Of a stretch of 64,000 nt of DNA, positions 1-8,649 are shown piece after piece; position 1 is the first letter of the stretch; every line of letters begins with the position of its first letter. A model generated the notes under the pieces. It made no database searches. It saw nothing but the letters and a program-made list of their open reading frames with translations, and had not been told where the DNA came from. The stretch comes from Dyadobacter sp. CY345 (lineage in GTDB: Bacteria; Bacteroidota; Bacteroidia; Cytophagales; Spirosomataceae), in assembly GCF_021502725.1 (NCBI RefSeq), contig NZ_JAKFFS010000001.1, forward strand, positions 1,550,001-1,614,000. The letters are read 5' to 3'. Position numbers and translations under genes: made by a program.

Positions 1-159
1 GCGTTTTTGCTTTGGCGGGAAGGATTGACCTGTGTCGGTAAAGACGATCGATAATTTTGAGGAAATTTTGAGCCGGTTTGTAGGCACGATCATATAAGCG
101 TAAGCTCAGGCAGTTGCGCCTCCTTCCGATAGTAATATCACGAATTGTAATAAAGTCGA
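1..159. other. Left edge, no gene assigned
   Basis: A minus-strand reading frame stays open from about 180 to the left edge and encodes a basic stretch (RRRNCLSLRLYDRAYK and onward) with no convincing start, and the plus strand holds only short ends of frames. It could be the 5' end of a gene cut by the window edge or chance. I recognise nothing in it. Confidence 0.2.
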
Positions 160-162
160 TTA

Positions 163-762
163 TTATAGATGTAATAAATTCAGGCTTCCCAACGGACCGC
201 CGAATTGCTGCATTCTGCCTCCATTTGCAAGATTTCCGAGATCAACAGGTGCGAAACCTATTCTCTTGACAACTTCCGAAAATTCCCTTTTAGCATACCG
301 GTCATTACCAGAAATAAATACCACTCGTTTTCCGTGTTCATGTTCGGGATATTTTTCCAGCACTTTATAGCATAATGTGTTAAATGCCTTAACCAGCCTG
401 GCTCCTGGGACAAGTTCAGCAACCAATTCGCTGGAAGTTTTTTCGCCGGTATAAACAAAATTATTAACGTCTTCGAGGCTGAAATTTGGATTTGTGGCAT
501 CCACAACGATCCGGCCCTCCCAGGGCGGAAGATTGGAAAGTGCCTGCGGAAGCTGATTCCAGTGAACGGCCAGTATTACAATTTTAGCCCTTGCAACTTC
601 CTCAGTCGTCGCCGCCTGCACATTAGCACCCAGGGCAGTCACGATGGAATTCAGGGAATGGGGGCCTCTGCTGTTACACATCATTACTTTGTAACCAGTA
701 CTAACAAGCTGCCGGGCGAAAGCTCTTGCCATCTTCCCGGCTCCGATAATTCCAATGGTCAT
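163..762 (-). CDS. NAD(P)-binding protein, F420-dependent NADP reductase-like
   Basis: A 199-residue protein starting MTIGIIGAGKMARAF, a dinucleotide-binding Rossmann loop (GxGxxA) at the very N-terminus. The fold goes on with a strand ending MCNSRGP, a VVDATNP segment near residue 105 and LVKAFNTL near residue 140, all typical of the NADPH:F420 oxidoreductase-like family. That family moves hydride to or from NADP; in bacteria without F420 the real partner is unknown. I chose the internal ATG at 762 because the longer frame adds 22 residues ahead of the conserved loop. It appears monocistronic and its cellular role cannot be told from context. Confidence 0.8.
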   Translation of the reverse strand: MTIGIIGAGKMARAFARQLVSTGYKVMMCNSRGPHSLNSIVTALGANVQAATTEEVARAKIVILAVHWNQLPQALSNLPPWEGRIVVDATNPNFSLEDVNNFVYTGEKTSSELVAELVPGARLVKAFNTLCYKVLEKYPEHEHGKRVVFISGNDRYAKREFSEVVKRIGFAPVDLGNLANGGRMQQFGGPLGSLNLLHL

Positions 763-909
763 ATATTCGATTTTTATAACGTTTGCTGAGTTATGCTGGA
801 TGTTGATTGCCATTATCAGAAAGTACAAATTTGCCTATTATGCTATCCCGAAAAAATGGATTGATAAAGGTTTGTATTGTATAAATGATTGCATGTTTTG
901 AATGAACAA

Positions 910-1470
910 TTATCCTGTCGGCGATGGCTTGTTTATACGTTCCGTCAGAACCTTTCCCGTATCCGGATCCATAACTTTAAGTTCGATATAGACCACATTT
1001 GGCGCCAGTTTGGAACCTCCATTGATATGGACAAAAATTCTTTTCAATACATATTCTTTCTGGTTTACGTGAATGAAAACACGGTAACGATTCCGAATAT
1101 CCCGACGTAAATACATCGTTGAGCCAGTGAAAGCGACTGATTTCAATTCAAATTCACCTTCTCCAATAGGCGTTACTTTTAAGCCATAGGCAAACTTATT
1201 CTGGATGTAACTTAGTTCCTTTACCGTTCCGCCTTCATGAAATCTTATCCAGAAAGCACGTACAGGATTGCTGTTATCAAGCTTGCCATCTTTGTCCAGA
1301 TTAAGTTGATAACAAATCGTATTGGAATTGGGATCCCGCTGAATGTAAAAAAGCAGATTTGGAATATTAGGTACTGGCAGCGTGTCTTGCGAAGAAATCG
1401 TTGGCTCAATGGCGCTTATAACTTCTGAGCTCGCCAGTAAAAATAGCATGAAGATGAAGTGTTTTTTCAT
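910..1470 (-). CDS. Secreted DUF4833-like protein
   Basis: A 186-residue protein with an N-terminal signal peptide (residues 1-20, hydrophobic core FIFMLFLLASS). The mature part is a compact mixed domain with VFIHVNQKEYVLKRIFVHIN near residue 130 and VVYIELKVMDPDTGKVL near the C-terminus, which matches my memory of the DUF4833 family of Bacteroidota exported proteins. No catalytic residues can be proposed. It stands alone between two spacers; export to the periplasm is inferred from the signal peptide and the family name is a recollection. Confidence 0.65.
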   Translation of the reverse strand: MKKHFIFMLFLLASSEVISAIEPTISSQDTLPVPNIPNLLFYIQRDPNSNTICYQLNLDKDGKLDNSNPVRAFWIRFHEGGTVKELSYIQNKFAYGLKVTPIGEGEFELKSVAFTGSTMYLRRDIRNRYRVFIHVNQKEYVLKRIFVHINGGSKLAPNVVYIELKVMDPDTGKVLTERINKPSPTG

Positions 1471-1995
1471 TTCGTTTGTATATAAAAACTTAGATAAACG
1501 GGTTAATCGATAAACTCAAATCTTAGCCTCAAAGGGAAGAAATTTGCGCGATTAACAGATTTACCTGCATCAAGAATATCCCCAAAAGCGTTTTCGGAAA
1601 TTTGTAAGTTGTCTGCATTGGTTGTAGTTTAAAAGGCGTTGTTGACTGCCGATCTATAACGATTCCTATATTGCTGCAATGCAAGCGGCTGATACGATAG
1701 GATCTATTGCCTTGAACATATTATGAACAATCATGCATTAGATTTCGTACATATCTGCACCAGCCGCTACGTCATCCAGTTAAGCTCCCACCAGCTAGGA
1801 GCAATCTGTTTTCTTGTTTAGAGGAGGTTTACTTATTCTTTAATGGGATGATCAGCAACCTGAATTTTGATTGAAACAGAATCAAATAATTGATAAAAAA
1901 TTATTTATCAGGCAATTATCTCACTGAAAAAACAAAAGTACCTTAACATTGAAAATTTGACAGTTGATATACCGGAGAACTTGTTATACAATTCA
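1471..1995. other. Intergenic spacer, nothing recognised
   Basis: This stretch of 525 bases is AT-rich and has no open frame of note, RNA gene or strong hairpin. It probably holds the promoter of the minus-strand DUF4833-like gene near its left end, but I see no TAnnTTTG element there. Confidence 0.4.
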
Positions 1996-2550
1996 TTAGC
2001 TTTTTAACACCGCCTCTTCAACCAATTTTACCAATTGGATTTCGGCATGGAACCTGACTTCTTCACCAATCAACAAACTTCCCAGATTTGCCATCGTGGT
2101 TGCATTTAAATCAAAATGCTTTCGGTTGATTTTTCCCTGAGCAGAGAATGCTACTCTTGTCAATCCGTCTGGTTCAATGGTCTTTCCTCCAAACTCGATT
2201 GTAAGTTCAATGGGCTTTGTAATATCTTTGATCGTAAGAGTTCCGAGAAGAATGTCATCTTCAACAGCATCAAGATATTTCTTACCTACAAATTTTAATA
2301 GCGGATATCTGGATGAATCAAAGAAACCTGCTGATTTTAGATAATTGTCGCGTTGGTTGTCACAGGTATCCACCGAGTCCGTTTGTGCTATAAAAACAAT
2401 GTTGTGAAATTTTGTAAAATCATCGTCTTCTGTGGCAATTTCCAGCTTGATTTTTTTAAAATAGCCGGTGATGTTTTGAAGCAACAGATGTGTCGTATTG
2501 AATAGCACCTCACTGCTTTCAGCGTCCGCAATCCATTTTGTTCTTGCCAT
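1996..2550 (-). CDS. YceI family protein
   Basis: A 184-residue protein beginning MARTKWIADAESSEVLF. YceI proteins start with a strand of this form (W-x-D-x-x-H/S-S-x-V) followed by TTHLLLQNITGYFKK, and they form a lipocalin-like barrel that binds polyisoprenoids or other lipids. The later segments LLGTLTIKDITKPIELTIEFGG and a closing VRFHAEIQLV are also typical. The longer frame to 2652 adds 34 unlikely residues, so I chose the ATG at 2550. There is no signal peptide with this start, so a cytoplasmic form is implied. No partner gene is adjacent. Confidence 0.9.
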   Translation of the reverse strand: MARTKWIADAESSEVLFNTTHLLLQNITGYFKKIKLEIATEDDDFTKFHNIVFIAQTDSVDTCDNQRDNYLKSAGFFDSSRYPLLKFVGKKYLDAVEDDILLGTLTIKDITKPIELTIEFGGKTIEPDGLTRVAFSAQGKINRKHFDLNATTMANLGSLLIGEEVRFHAEIQLVKLVEEAVLKS

Positions 2551-2652
2551 CGGGTAAATAGTGTTAGGGGTGTGCCAAAGTTTTTTACTATGACAAATAT
2601 CCCAATTTGCAAACCGGCATGAAATGGCTATAAGATGGCTAATGATGTACAA

Positions 2653-2865
2653 TTTCTCGTTTTCTCAAACCTATATCTGGTGTTAACTCAGGCGAAAACT
2701 TTACTGCCGTTTACTGTTGAAGGAATAACTTTGAAATACGGTAGGTTGACAAAAACGTCTAAATTTGAACTAAAACAAGAGTTTTTGTAGTACTTCTGGT
2801 GAAAAATAGAAAACATTCTACAAGAATATCAAAAACATTCTATATGATTTGAAAAGTAACCTTTG
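2653..2865. other. Spacer upstream of YceI gene
   Basis: An AT-rich spacer between the YceI gene and a probable plus-strand small RNA. It contains near-repeats of AACATTCTA at about 2,812 and 2,834 and no open frame worth listing. Confidence 0.3.
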
Positions 2866-3003
2866 TAGCTTTGTCGTGTTCTTATATACAATTATGTATT
2901 AATGTACACAATTTCCGTTCCCGGCTTCGGGTTGGTAATATAAAAACGTTGAGTGTAATGCATAAGACCTGCTATGATTCACAGCAGGTCTTCTTTTTTT
3001 TAT
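2866..3003 (+). ncRNA. Candidate intergenic small RNA
   Basis: A perfect TAGCTTTG at 2866-2873 matches the Bacteroidota -7 element TAnnTTTG, with a TTG 14 bases upstream (shorter than the 18-21 seen elsewhere in this window). About 90 bases downstream lies a strong terminator: AAGACCTGCT (2964-2973), a 9-base loop, AGCAGGTCTT (2983-2992), then eight T. Between them is a second small hairpin CCCG-GCTT-CGGG. No plus-strand gene precedes this terminator for 2 kb, so it most simply ends a short transcript of about 120 bases. No coding frame of note is present. Family unknown. Confidence 0.5.
2964..3001 (+). terminator. Rho-independent terminator of the small RNA
   Basis: A 10-bp perfect stem (AAGACCTGCT/AGCAGGTCTT) is followed by TCTTTTTTTT on the plus strand. 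The reverse orientation lacks a T-run, so it acts on plus-strand transcription. Confidence 0.8.
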
Positions 3004-3055
3004 CGTTTTCGGACAAGAAAATTTAAAGAGATTATAAATTCTGCTGTCATCAAAC

Positions 3056-3964
3056 TCAGAAAATAGGAGTTGTTTTCCTTACGTCAGGCACGAAATACCT
3101 TGCATAATCCTCTGCGAATTGATCGAAATTTCTCGGTTCTTTTCCTATTGCTTCCATAACTCCGGATCTAATTTGTGAGGCCTCTCCGGCTTTGTAGTGC
3201 GCATAATCTTCCACCAAACCTTCCGCCTGCCATTTTGGAAAGCCGACCTGTAACAATGTATCGATTAACATCTCGGGCGTGATATCAATAAATTTAACTG
3301 TCCGGCCTGTTTTGTTTGAAAGTTTTTCAGCAAGTTCCGTATGCGTAAGCGACTCCGGACCGGTAAGATTGTATATTTTTTCCTCGTGTCCGGATATCGT
3401 CAGCGTTTCCATTGCGACGGCCGCAATGTCCCGGATATCTATCAGACTTATTCGCGAATCACCAATAGCTCCATAAAATTCACCTTTGTTAATAATCGTA
3501 TCCTGAAATCCAAGCAATCCTTGCATGAATAAGTTCGGTCTTAAAAAAGTGTAAGCAATACCCGATTCTTTGATCAGCTTTTCAACCACTGCGTGATAGC
3601 GAAGAAAACGAACAGGGGATTCCAGATCTGCGGCCCATTGTGATAGCTTAACAATGTGTTTCAGCCCTGTCGATTTCGCGACTTCCACGAAAGAACTTTG
3701 CTGTTTTTCAGCAAGCTCAGAGGAGTTGGTAAGTAAAAAAGCCTTCTCAATTCCAAGTAGCGCATTTCCCAATGAAATCGGGTCATTAAAATCTCCCTCG
3801 ACAAGTTCTGCGCCGGGCAGGCGGGCCAATTCTTTTGCTTGGTCAACGGATCGTACTAACGCACGGAGTTTAATTCCGTTTTCTGACAAAAGTTTGGTAA
3901 GTTCTTTTCCGATATTTCCTGTTGCTCCGGTGATCAGGATTTTAGGGGATGGTTTAGCTGACAT
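3056..3964 (-). CDS. NmrA-like SDR family NAD(P)-binding protein
   Basis: A 302-residue protein of the atypical short-chain dehydrogenase type. The N-terminus ILITGATGNIGKELTKLL carries the GxxGxxG nucleotide loop at residues 13-19, followed by LRALVRS, the usual NADP-contact arginine region. LVEGDFND, KHIVKLSQWAAD and YTFLRPNLFMQ follow in the order seen in NmrA/HSCARG and NAD(P)H-quinone oxidoreductase QorB-like proteins. The active-site YxxxK is not obvious, so it may sense redox or act as a quinone reductase. It is divergent from an AraC-type regulator, which suggests that the regulator controls it. Confidence 0.85.
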   Translation of the reverse strand: MSAKPSPKILITGATGNIGKELTKLLSENGIKLRALVRSVDQAKELARLPGAELVEGDFNDPISLGNALLGIEKAFLLTNSSELAEKQQSSFVEVAKSTGLKHIVKLSQWAADLESPVRFLRYHAVVEKLIKESGIAYTFLRPNLFMQGLLGFQDTIINKGEFYGAIGDSRISLIDIRDIAAVAMETLTISGHEEKIYNLTGPESLTHTELAEKLSNKTGRTVKFIDITPEMLIDTLLQVGFPKWQAEGLVEDYAHYKAGEASQIRSGVMEAIGKEPRNFDQFAEDYARYFVPDVRKTTPIF

Positions 3965-4075
3965 GAGATAAAAGTTTTTTCTGAATAATTTATTTCTGTT
4001 ACAAATGTACCCGCGACTTATTTTTAAAAATTGTAAGAAAACGAAACAACATCCAAAACCTGATCGCCGGATGCT

Positions 4076-4101
4076 TTGACCTTACTTTCTTCGTAGTTTT
4101 G
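4076..4101 (+). promoter_or_regulatory. Candidate promoter of the AraC-type gene
   Basis: TAGTTTTG at 4094-4101 fits TAnnTTTG, with TTG at 4076-4078 (spacing 15, a little short). It lies 23 bases upstream of the ATG. In the same divergent spacer CAAATGTA at 4002-4009 reads TACATTTG on the minus strand and may be the -7 of the NmrA-like gene. Confidence 0.45.
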
Positions 4102-4124
4102 TTGTAGAAAATAATATCGGATAA

Positions 4125-4973
4125 ATGGATTCTATCGGTACACATATCGATGTTGGCGCACCGCTTAATGACGTGGTATCTCATTTGTATTGCATCCGGA
4201 CGCCTGAAAATTTTGATACGTTCGTACAGCATCTGTCTCCGAATCTGCAAATGATGTTGATTTTTAATTTTGGAAAACCTGTTCGTGTCTCATTCGGTGA
4301 TGGGATTTTTCAGGAACAGCTTATGGAAAAAATGGCTGTGATCGGGCCGCTCCGTAAAATGTTTAATTATGAAGTTCTTCCTGGCACCAGCCTGATTGCT
4401 GTGGTATTTAATGGCGACGGGTTTTATCGTTTGTTTCAATTGCCGGTCGATAGTCTTGATGGGGAAACCATTATGGATCCGGATCTGCTTTTGGGCATTT
4501 CGGGGTTTGAACTATTATGGGAAGAGCTTGATAAATTAAAGGAACTGGAACAAAAAGTTGACTTATTAAAGGAATACGGGCTATCCTTTATTCAAAACAC
4601 GGATGACGCAAGTGTTCCGTTATTAAATGGAATTGGATATTTTCAGCAGGAATCTGTGCAACCCGTACGCGCGATCGCCATGGATTCTGATTTGTCGGAG
4701 CGCACCATTCAATTAAGGTTCAAAAAATATCTCGGCTATTCGCCGAAAGAACTTTTACGTTTTATCCGTTTTAAAAAGGTCATCAATCAAATCCTGCAAA
4801 ATGAAAATAGACAGGTAGATTGGTATGGCCTTATCGAAGAATTTGGTTACCACGATCAAAGCCATTTGATCAAGGATTTTCATCATTACCTTGGAACAAC
4901 ACCTCAGAAATTCGTAAAAGATATTGTCGGGAAAGAATTCTGTGTCAGCAAGGTGGGGAGATATTATTCGTAG
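4125..4973 (+). CDS. AraC family transcriptional regulator
   Basis: A 282-residue regulator. The N-terminal 170 residues are a poorly conserved sensory part (IFNFGKPVRVSFGDG, VAVVFNGDGFYRLF) of the kind found before Bacteroidota AraC domains. The C-terminal 100 residues are the paired helix-turn-helix: RAIAMDSDLSERTIQLRFKK, GYSPKELLRFIRFKK and YHDQSHLIKDFHHYLGTTPQ, the last being the AraC signature. It probably binds near the divergent spacer 3965-4124 and controls the NmrA-like dehydrogenase, an arrangement common for such pairs. The inducer is unknown. Confidence 0.92.
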   Translation: MDSIGTHIDVGAPLNDVVSHLYCIRTPENFDTFVQHLSPNLQMMLIFNFGKPVRVSFGDGIFQEQLMEKMAVIGPLRKMFNYEVLPGTSLIAVVFNGDGFYRLFQLPVDSLDGETIMDPDLLLGISGFELLWEELDKLKELEQKVDLLKEYGLSFIQNTDDASVPLLNGIGYFQQESVQPVRAIAMDSDLSERTIQLRFKKYLGYSPKELLRFIRFKKVINQILQNENRQVDWYGLIEEFGYHDQSHLIKDFHHYLGTTPQKFVKDIVGKEFCVSKVGRYYS

Positions 4974-5044
4974 GTAGTATCAAAATGTTTTGATTCCACC
5001 TTTATAATCTTGTTATTGACCATTTGTCCCACGTATTTTCGATT

Positions 5045-5377
5045 ATGGCAATTTTCCAGGTATTCAAAAGCACCACTAAAAATCAATATTATTATCTATT
5101 AAAAGCTACCGGTAATTCACAGCTTATACTTTCTTGTGATGGCTTTTCTTCAAAACAAATGTGTCTGGACGGGATTGAATACGTAAGGAAAAATGCGGTA
5201 GAGGATGAAAGTTTCAAGCGTCAGGACAGTTATCTGAGTTTCACCTTTACTATTGAGAATGACAGTCAGCAGACGGTGGCAAAAAGTGAAAACTATACCT
5301 CAGAACCGCCACGCGAGCAAATTATTGAATTGATTAAAAAAGATGCCGGCTCGGCCATTATTCAGGATTTAACCTGA
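5045..5377 (+). CDS. DUF1508 (YegP-like) protein
   Basis: A 110-residue protein beginning MAIFQVFKSTTKNQYYYLLK. This reproduces the DUF1508/YegP repeat: F-x-x-Y-x-x-x-x-x-x-Y-Y-x-x-L-K, then an ILSCDGFSSKQMCLDGIEYV segment (normally S-E-x-Y-x-s-k-x-x-c-x-x-g-I-x-s-V). Only one clear repeat is present; the second half (DSYLSFTFTIENDS) is diverged, whereas E. coli YegP has two copies. An upstream ATG at 5024 would add seven residues and is less likely. Function is unknown in the family. Confidence 0.75.
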   Translation: MAIFQVFKSTTKNQYYYLLKATGNSQLILSCDGFSSKQMCLDGIEYVRKNAVEDESFKRQDSYLSFTFTIENDSQQTVAKSENYTSEPPREQIIELIKKDAGSAIIQDLT

Positions 5378-5385
5378 GCGTTTTT

Positions 5386-5790
5386 TTAATGTCTACTGAA
5401 ATTGACAACAAGATTGTATCGGCAGGCCACAGCTTTCCCTTTTATTTTTCCCGGAATCCATCCCGGCATATTGTTTACCAGACGGACGGCTTCGGTATCA
5501 AACGCTGGAACTTCCGGCTTTAAAACCTGGACATCTTCAATCTTGCCGTTTTCAGTTATAATAAAAGTGACAAAAACGCGTCGCTCAATTCCTTCCTTCA
5601 AAGCTTCTTTCGGATACCGTAAATTTTTGCGAAGATATTCCCGGAGGGCACCTGCCTCACCGCGGAACCGGGGATGTTCTTCTGCGATGGTATAGACAGT
5701 TCGTTCTGGCGTGGAAACCGAATCCGACTGCGCCTGAGCTGAGAAACAGCAGAAACAGAATAGCCAAAAAACTAATTTAATCGCGGACAT
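5386..5790 (-). CDS. TonB C-terminal domain protein, exported
   Basis: A 134-residue protein with a signal peptide (residues 1-20, LVFWLFCFCCFSAQA). The rest is one TonB C-terminal domain: FRGEAGALREYLRKNLRYPK, then RVFVTFIITENGKIEDVQVL and VRLVNNMPGWIPGKIKGKAV, the normal Bacteroidota pattern (YP, V-x-F-x-I, P-x-W-x-P-G). It lacks the long proline-rich spacer and a clear inner-membrane anchor, so it may be a TonB-like periplasmic protein rather than a full energy transducer. It lies downstream of a TonB-dependent receptor on the same strand but is separated from it by a strong terminator. Confidence 0.85.
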   Translation of the reverse strand: MSAIKLVFWLFCFCCFSAQAQSDSVSTPERTVYTIAEEHPRFRGEAGALREYLRKNLRYPKEALKEGIERRVFVTFIITENGKIEDVQVLKPEVPAFDTEAVRLVNNMPGWIPGKIKGKAVACRYNLVVNFSRH

Positions 5791-5893
5791 ATCACAGATG
5801 AGTTTAATTTCAGGTACCAGCAAGCTGTTTCAATATTAATACAACCTAAAACTTAAATTGCTACCGAAAAGTAAAATCCTGTCCGGTCATAAA

Positions 5894-5931
5894 ATCAAAA
5901 AGTCGGAAGCGATAACTCCCGACTTTTTGAT
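5894..5931 (-). terminator. Bidirectional terminator after the TonB-dependent receptor
   Basis: A 13-bp perfect stem, ATCAAAAAGTCGG (5894-5906) and CCGACTTTTTGAT (5919-5931), with a 12-base loop. It lies 28 bases past the stop of the minus-strand receptor and has T-runs in both directions. Confidence 0.8.
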
Positions 5932-5959
5932 TTAAGTTATTTTAACCTGAAAAAGGATA

Positions 5960-8383
5960 TTAGAAAGTATAAGTGAAGTTAGCCAACAAAGCCCGTGGTG
6001 TCTGAGGAGCAATAGTTGACCAACCTTTGTAATATTCTTTATCAAACGCATTGTTCAGTTTAAGACCAATACGATAATTATCTGCTTGATAAAACAATGA
6101 AGCATTCGCGATGGTATAGGCTGGCAGAATAAATTCTCCGGTAGATGCGTAGTTTATTGCAAAACGCTCACTGGCTCCATTGCAACCTGCTCCGATACCA
6201 AAACCTTTTAAATTTCCGGCAGGTACTTCATAGTTTGCCCAAACATTATAAAGTGTTTTCGAGCCGGCTTCAAGAGGTCTTGTGTTCAGAATGTCAAGAT
6301 TGTCGGATTTGGTAACCTTGCTTTCGTTATTGCTAAATCCGGCTCTGATATTCAGGCAGTTCACAGGGTTGGCATTTACTTCAATTTCAAAGCCTTTGCT
6401 GTATACTTCGCCACCCTGGATTTTGTTGAAAGGCGAGGCCGGATCGGTGATCACCTGGTCTGTGACCTTGATATCGTAATAACTTATTGTTGCATTTAAT
6501 TTATTCTTGATCAGGTTGGTTTTAATTCCAAATTCTATCTGATTTGCCTGCTCAGGTCTGAATGATTTGAAGGTCTGCGGGCCGTCTGCCGGGTTTCCCA
6601 CAAGCGAAGGAGCTACGTTGGTAAATCCATTTTGGTAGTTTGCAAAAACCGATATTTTATCGACAACCGGCTGGAACATAATTCCAAATTTTGGTGACAA
6701 TGTCGTCTGATTGTAATCATCATCGGATGTTGCGATACTACCCTGGTTGTCAAAATGGTCAAGACGAAGACCAACCATGACTGATAAATTATTTGTAATG
6801 TTCAGAACGTCGGAGGCATACGCGCTGTAAATGTTATATTTTGATTTCGAATTGGATACGGGTTGCGAAGCTAAAACAGCGTCAACTGCTGCGGTGGAAA
6901 GTGGATAGGTCCTCGTTTCTAGTGAATCCGCGGTAAACGGATCGTCACCATTCGCACCGCCTTGCGGCGTTACGTTTCCATAAAAAGCATAACCTGTTCC
7001 ATTACTTGTTGAAACGGCAGAAAAATAATCGAGGCCTAATACAACTCTGTTTCTCAATTTACCCACTTTAAAATCCCCGATGAAGTTTTGCTGAATATCC
7101 GACGTGCCGGTATATTCATTCTGCTTGTTCAGGAACCGCGAAAATGTGTCATTTTCAAGAATTCCAAAATCGAACAGATAAGTGTAATATCCTTTCGTAG
7201 AAGTCGAACTTTTGGAAACCAGCGTCTGCGACTGCCAGGTGTCTGAAAGGCTATAATCCATTTCGACCCGGTAATTCTGCGTTGGGTTTTGTAACGTCAG
7301 GTCGTTGCTTGTAAATGACAGATTGTAGTTATATCCTAGCTCATCAATATTTTTAGAATGTTGAGGAGCGCTTCGGTTCAGGAAAAGAAACATAGGATTT
7401 GTTTGTTCAGCCTGCGTAATTTCCCCGTAAAAAGAAAACGACAATTTATTATTCACCTTGTAAGAAAGTGAAGGCGCTACAAAAAATGATTTCCGGAAAC
7501 CTGCATCCTGGAAACTCCGCTCTGTGGCGTAAGAAGTATTCAGCCTGAAATAAATATTTTTCTCCTTGCTTAAAGCTGCATTAAAATCTCCGGTGATCTG
7601 ATTTAACCCAAACGAACCTGTTGTAAACGAAAGTTCACCTCCTGTACCAACGTATGGTTTTTTTGTAACCACATTGATAAGCCCGCCATAAGAACTTACT
7701 GCATTTCCAAATAATGTTGCAGACGGTCCTTTCAAAACCTCGATCCGTTCAATATTTGCCGGATTGATTGTTCCATTGGTAAGTCCAGGCAAACCATTCA
7801 CAAGTTTAGGTTGGACGGAAAATCCACGAAGCGAGAAATAACCGGCTCCGTCACCACCACGGCCCGTCGATGTCCATAGGTTTTCTACACCCGTTGCATT
7901 TTTTAATGCATCATCAAAGTTTGTAACGATTTGGGTTTTTAACAGATAATCCGTCACGGTACTGTAAACCTGTGTATTTTCAAAATCCTTCAATGGCAAT
8001 TTGGAAACATAGGCCGTTTTGCTGCGCGAAAACTTATTATCTCTTTCTCCTTCAACAACTACTTCACGTAGAATTTCATCGCCTTCATACAGTGTTATTG
8101 TTTTCAGGTCAATTTCATTTTGCGAAATGGTAAATGGCAGTTCCTTGGTTTTAAATCCTAACGAAGAAATTGATAAAACATAATTACCATCATTGATATT
8201 GGATATTTCGAAGACGCCAGCTTCATTGGTCTGAGTGCCTTTTCTGGTATTCTTGATATGAATAGTTACGCCGGGTATAGTATTTTTCGAGTTGTCTATC
8301 ACAATTCCTCTCAGACTGCCCGTCTGAGCAAAGGAAAAAGTTGAAAGAAGCACGAAGATTGAGATAGGTAGAAGATATTTCAT
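5960..8383 (-). CDS. TonB-dependent siderophore-type receptor
   Basis: An 807-residue outer-membrane receptor. Residues 1-19 form a signal peptide. A carboxypeptidase-like regulatory domain follows (about 23-105; LRGIVIDNSKNTIPGVTI, GNYVLSISSLGFKTKEL). The plug domain begins about residue 130 and includes ENLWTSTGRGGDG, FSLRGFSVQPKLVNGLPG and INPANIERIEVLKGPSATLFG, a sequence typical of TonB-dependent siderophore receptors. A 22-strand barrel ends with ALLANFTYTF, the usual terminal aromatic. It has its own promoter at 8422-8452 and its own terminator, so it is a separate unit from the upstream receptor/DUF4374 pair. The substrate is probably an iron chelate but cannot be read from the sequence. 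Confidence 0.93.
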   Translation of the reverse strand: MKYLLPISIFVLLSTFSFAQTGSLRGIVIDNSKNTIPGVTIHIKNTRKGTQTNEAGVFEISNINDGNYVLSISSLGFKTKELPFTISQNEIDLKTITLYEGDEILREVVVEGERDNKFSRSKTAYVSKLPLKDFENTQVYSTVTDYLLKTQIVTNFDDALKNATGVENLWTSTGRGGDGAGYFSLRGFSVQPKLVNGLPGLTNGTINPANIERIEVLKGPSATLFGNAVSSYGGLINVVTKKPYVGTGGELSFTTGSFGLNQITGDFNAALSKEKNIYFRLNTSYATERSFQDAGFRKSFFVAPSLSYKVNNKLSFSFYGEITQAEQTNPMFLFLNRSAPQHSKNIDELGYNYNLSFTSNDLTLQNPTQNYRVEMDYSLSDTWQSQTLVSKSSTSTKGYYTYLFDFGILENDTFSRFLNKQNEYTGTSDIQQNFIGDFKVGKLRNRVVLGLDYFSAVSTSNGTGYAFYGNVTPQGGANGDDPFTADSLETRTYPLSTAAVDAVLASQPVSNSKSKYNIYSAYASDVLNITNNLSVMVGLRLDHFDNQGSIATSDDDYNQTTLSPKFGIMFQPVVDKISVFANYQNGFTNVAPSLVGNPADGPQTFKSFRPEQANQIEFGIKTNLIKNKLNATISYYDIKVTDQVITDPASPFNKIQGGEVYSKGFEIEVNANPVNCLNIRAGFSNNESKVTKSDNLDILNTRPLEAGSKTLYNVWANYEVPAGNLKGFGIGAGCNGASERFAINYASTGEFILPAYTIANASLFYQADNYRIGLKLNNAFDKEYYKGWSTIAPQTPRALLANFTYTF

Positions 8384-8421
8384 TTACGTAATTTAGAATT
8401 AGAATAATTAACTTGGGTGTG

Positions 8422-8452
8422 CAAATGTATCGTACGTTATCTACTCCTCCAA
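8422..8452 (-). promoter_or_regulatory. Promoter of the TonB-dependent receptor gene
   Basis: On the minus strand TTG (8452-8450), a 20-base spacer and TACATTTG (8429-8422) match the Bacteroidota sigma-factor consensus well. The predicted start of transcription is about 30 bases upstream of the ATG at 8383. Confidence 0.7.
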
Positions 8453-8523
8453 ACTATTTATATTATTTCATTAATTCTCCTCTGAAAGATTTATCAGCTT
8501 TTGGTATTGTTTAGAAAGAAAAA

Positions 8524-8553
8524 GAGCTGCATACCATAGGCGGCATGCAGCTC
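8524..8553 (-). terminator. Terminator after the DUF4374 lipoprotein gene
   Basis: The arms GAGCTGCAT (8524-8532) and ATGCAGCTC (8545-8553) form a 9-bp stem. Read on the minus strand it is followed by TTTTTCTTTC, so it ends the upstream receptor/lipoprotein transcript before the second receptor's promoter. Confidence 0.75.
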
Positions 8554-8649
8554 GTGAAAAAATAAATAAGGATTAAAATATGTTAGTAAAGGCTGACTCG
8601 GTGTAATAAACAAGCAATTAACCTTTAATCATTTTTGATTTATTCGTTC

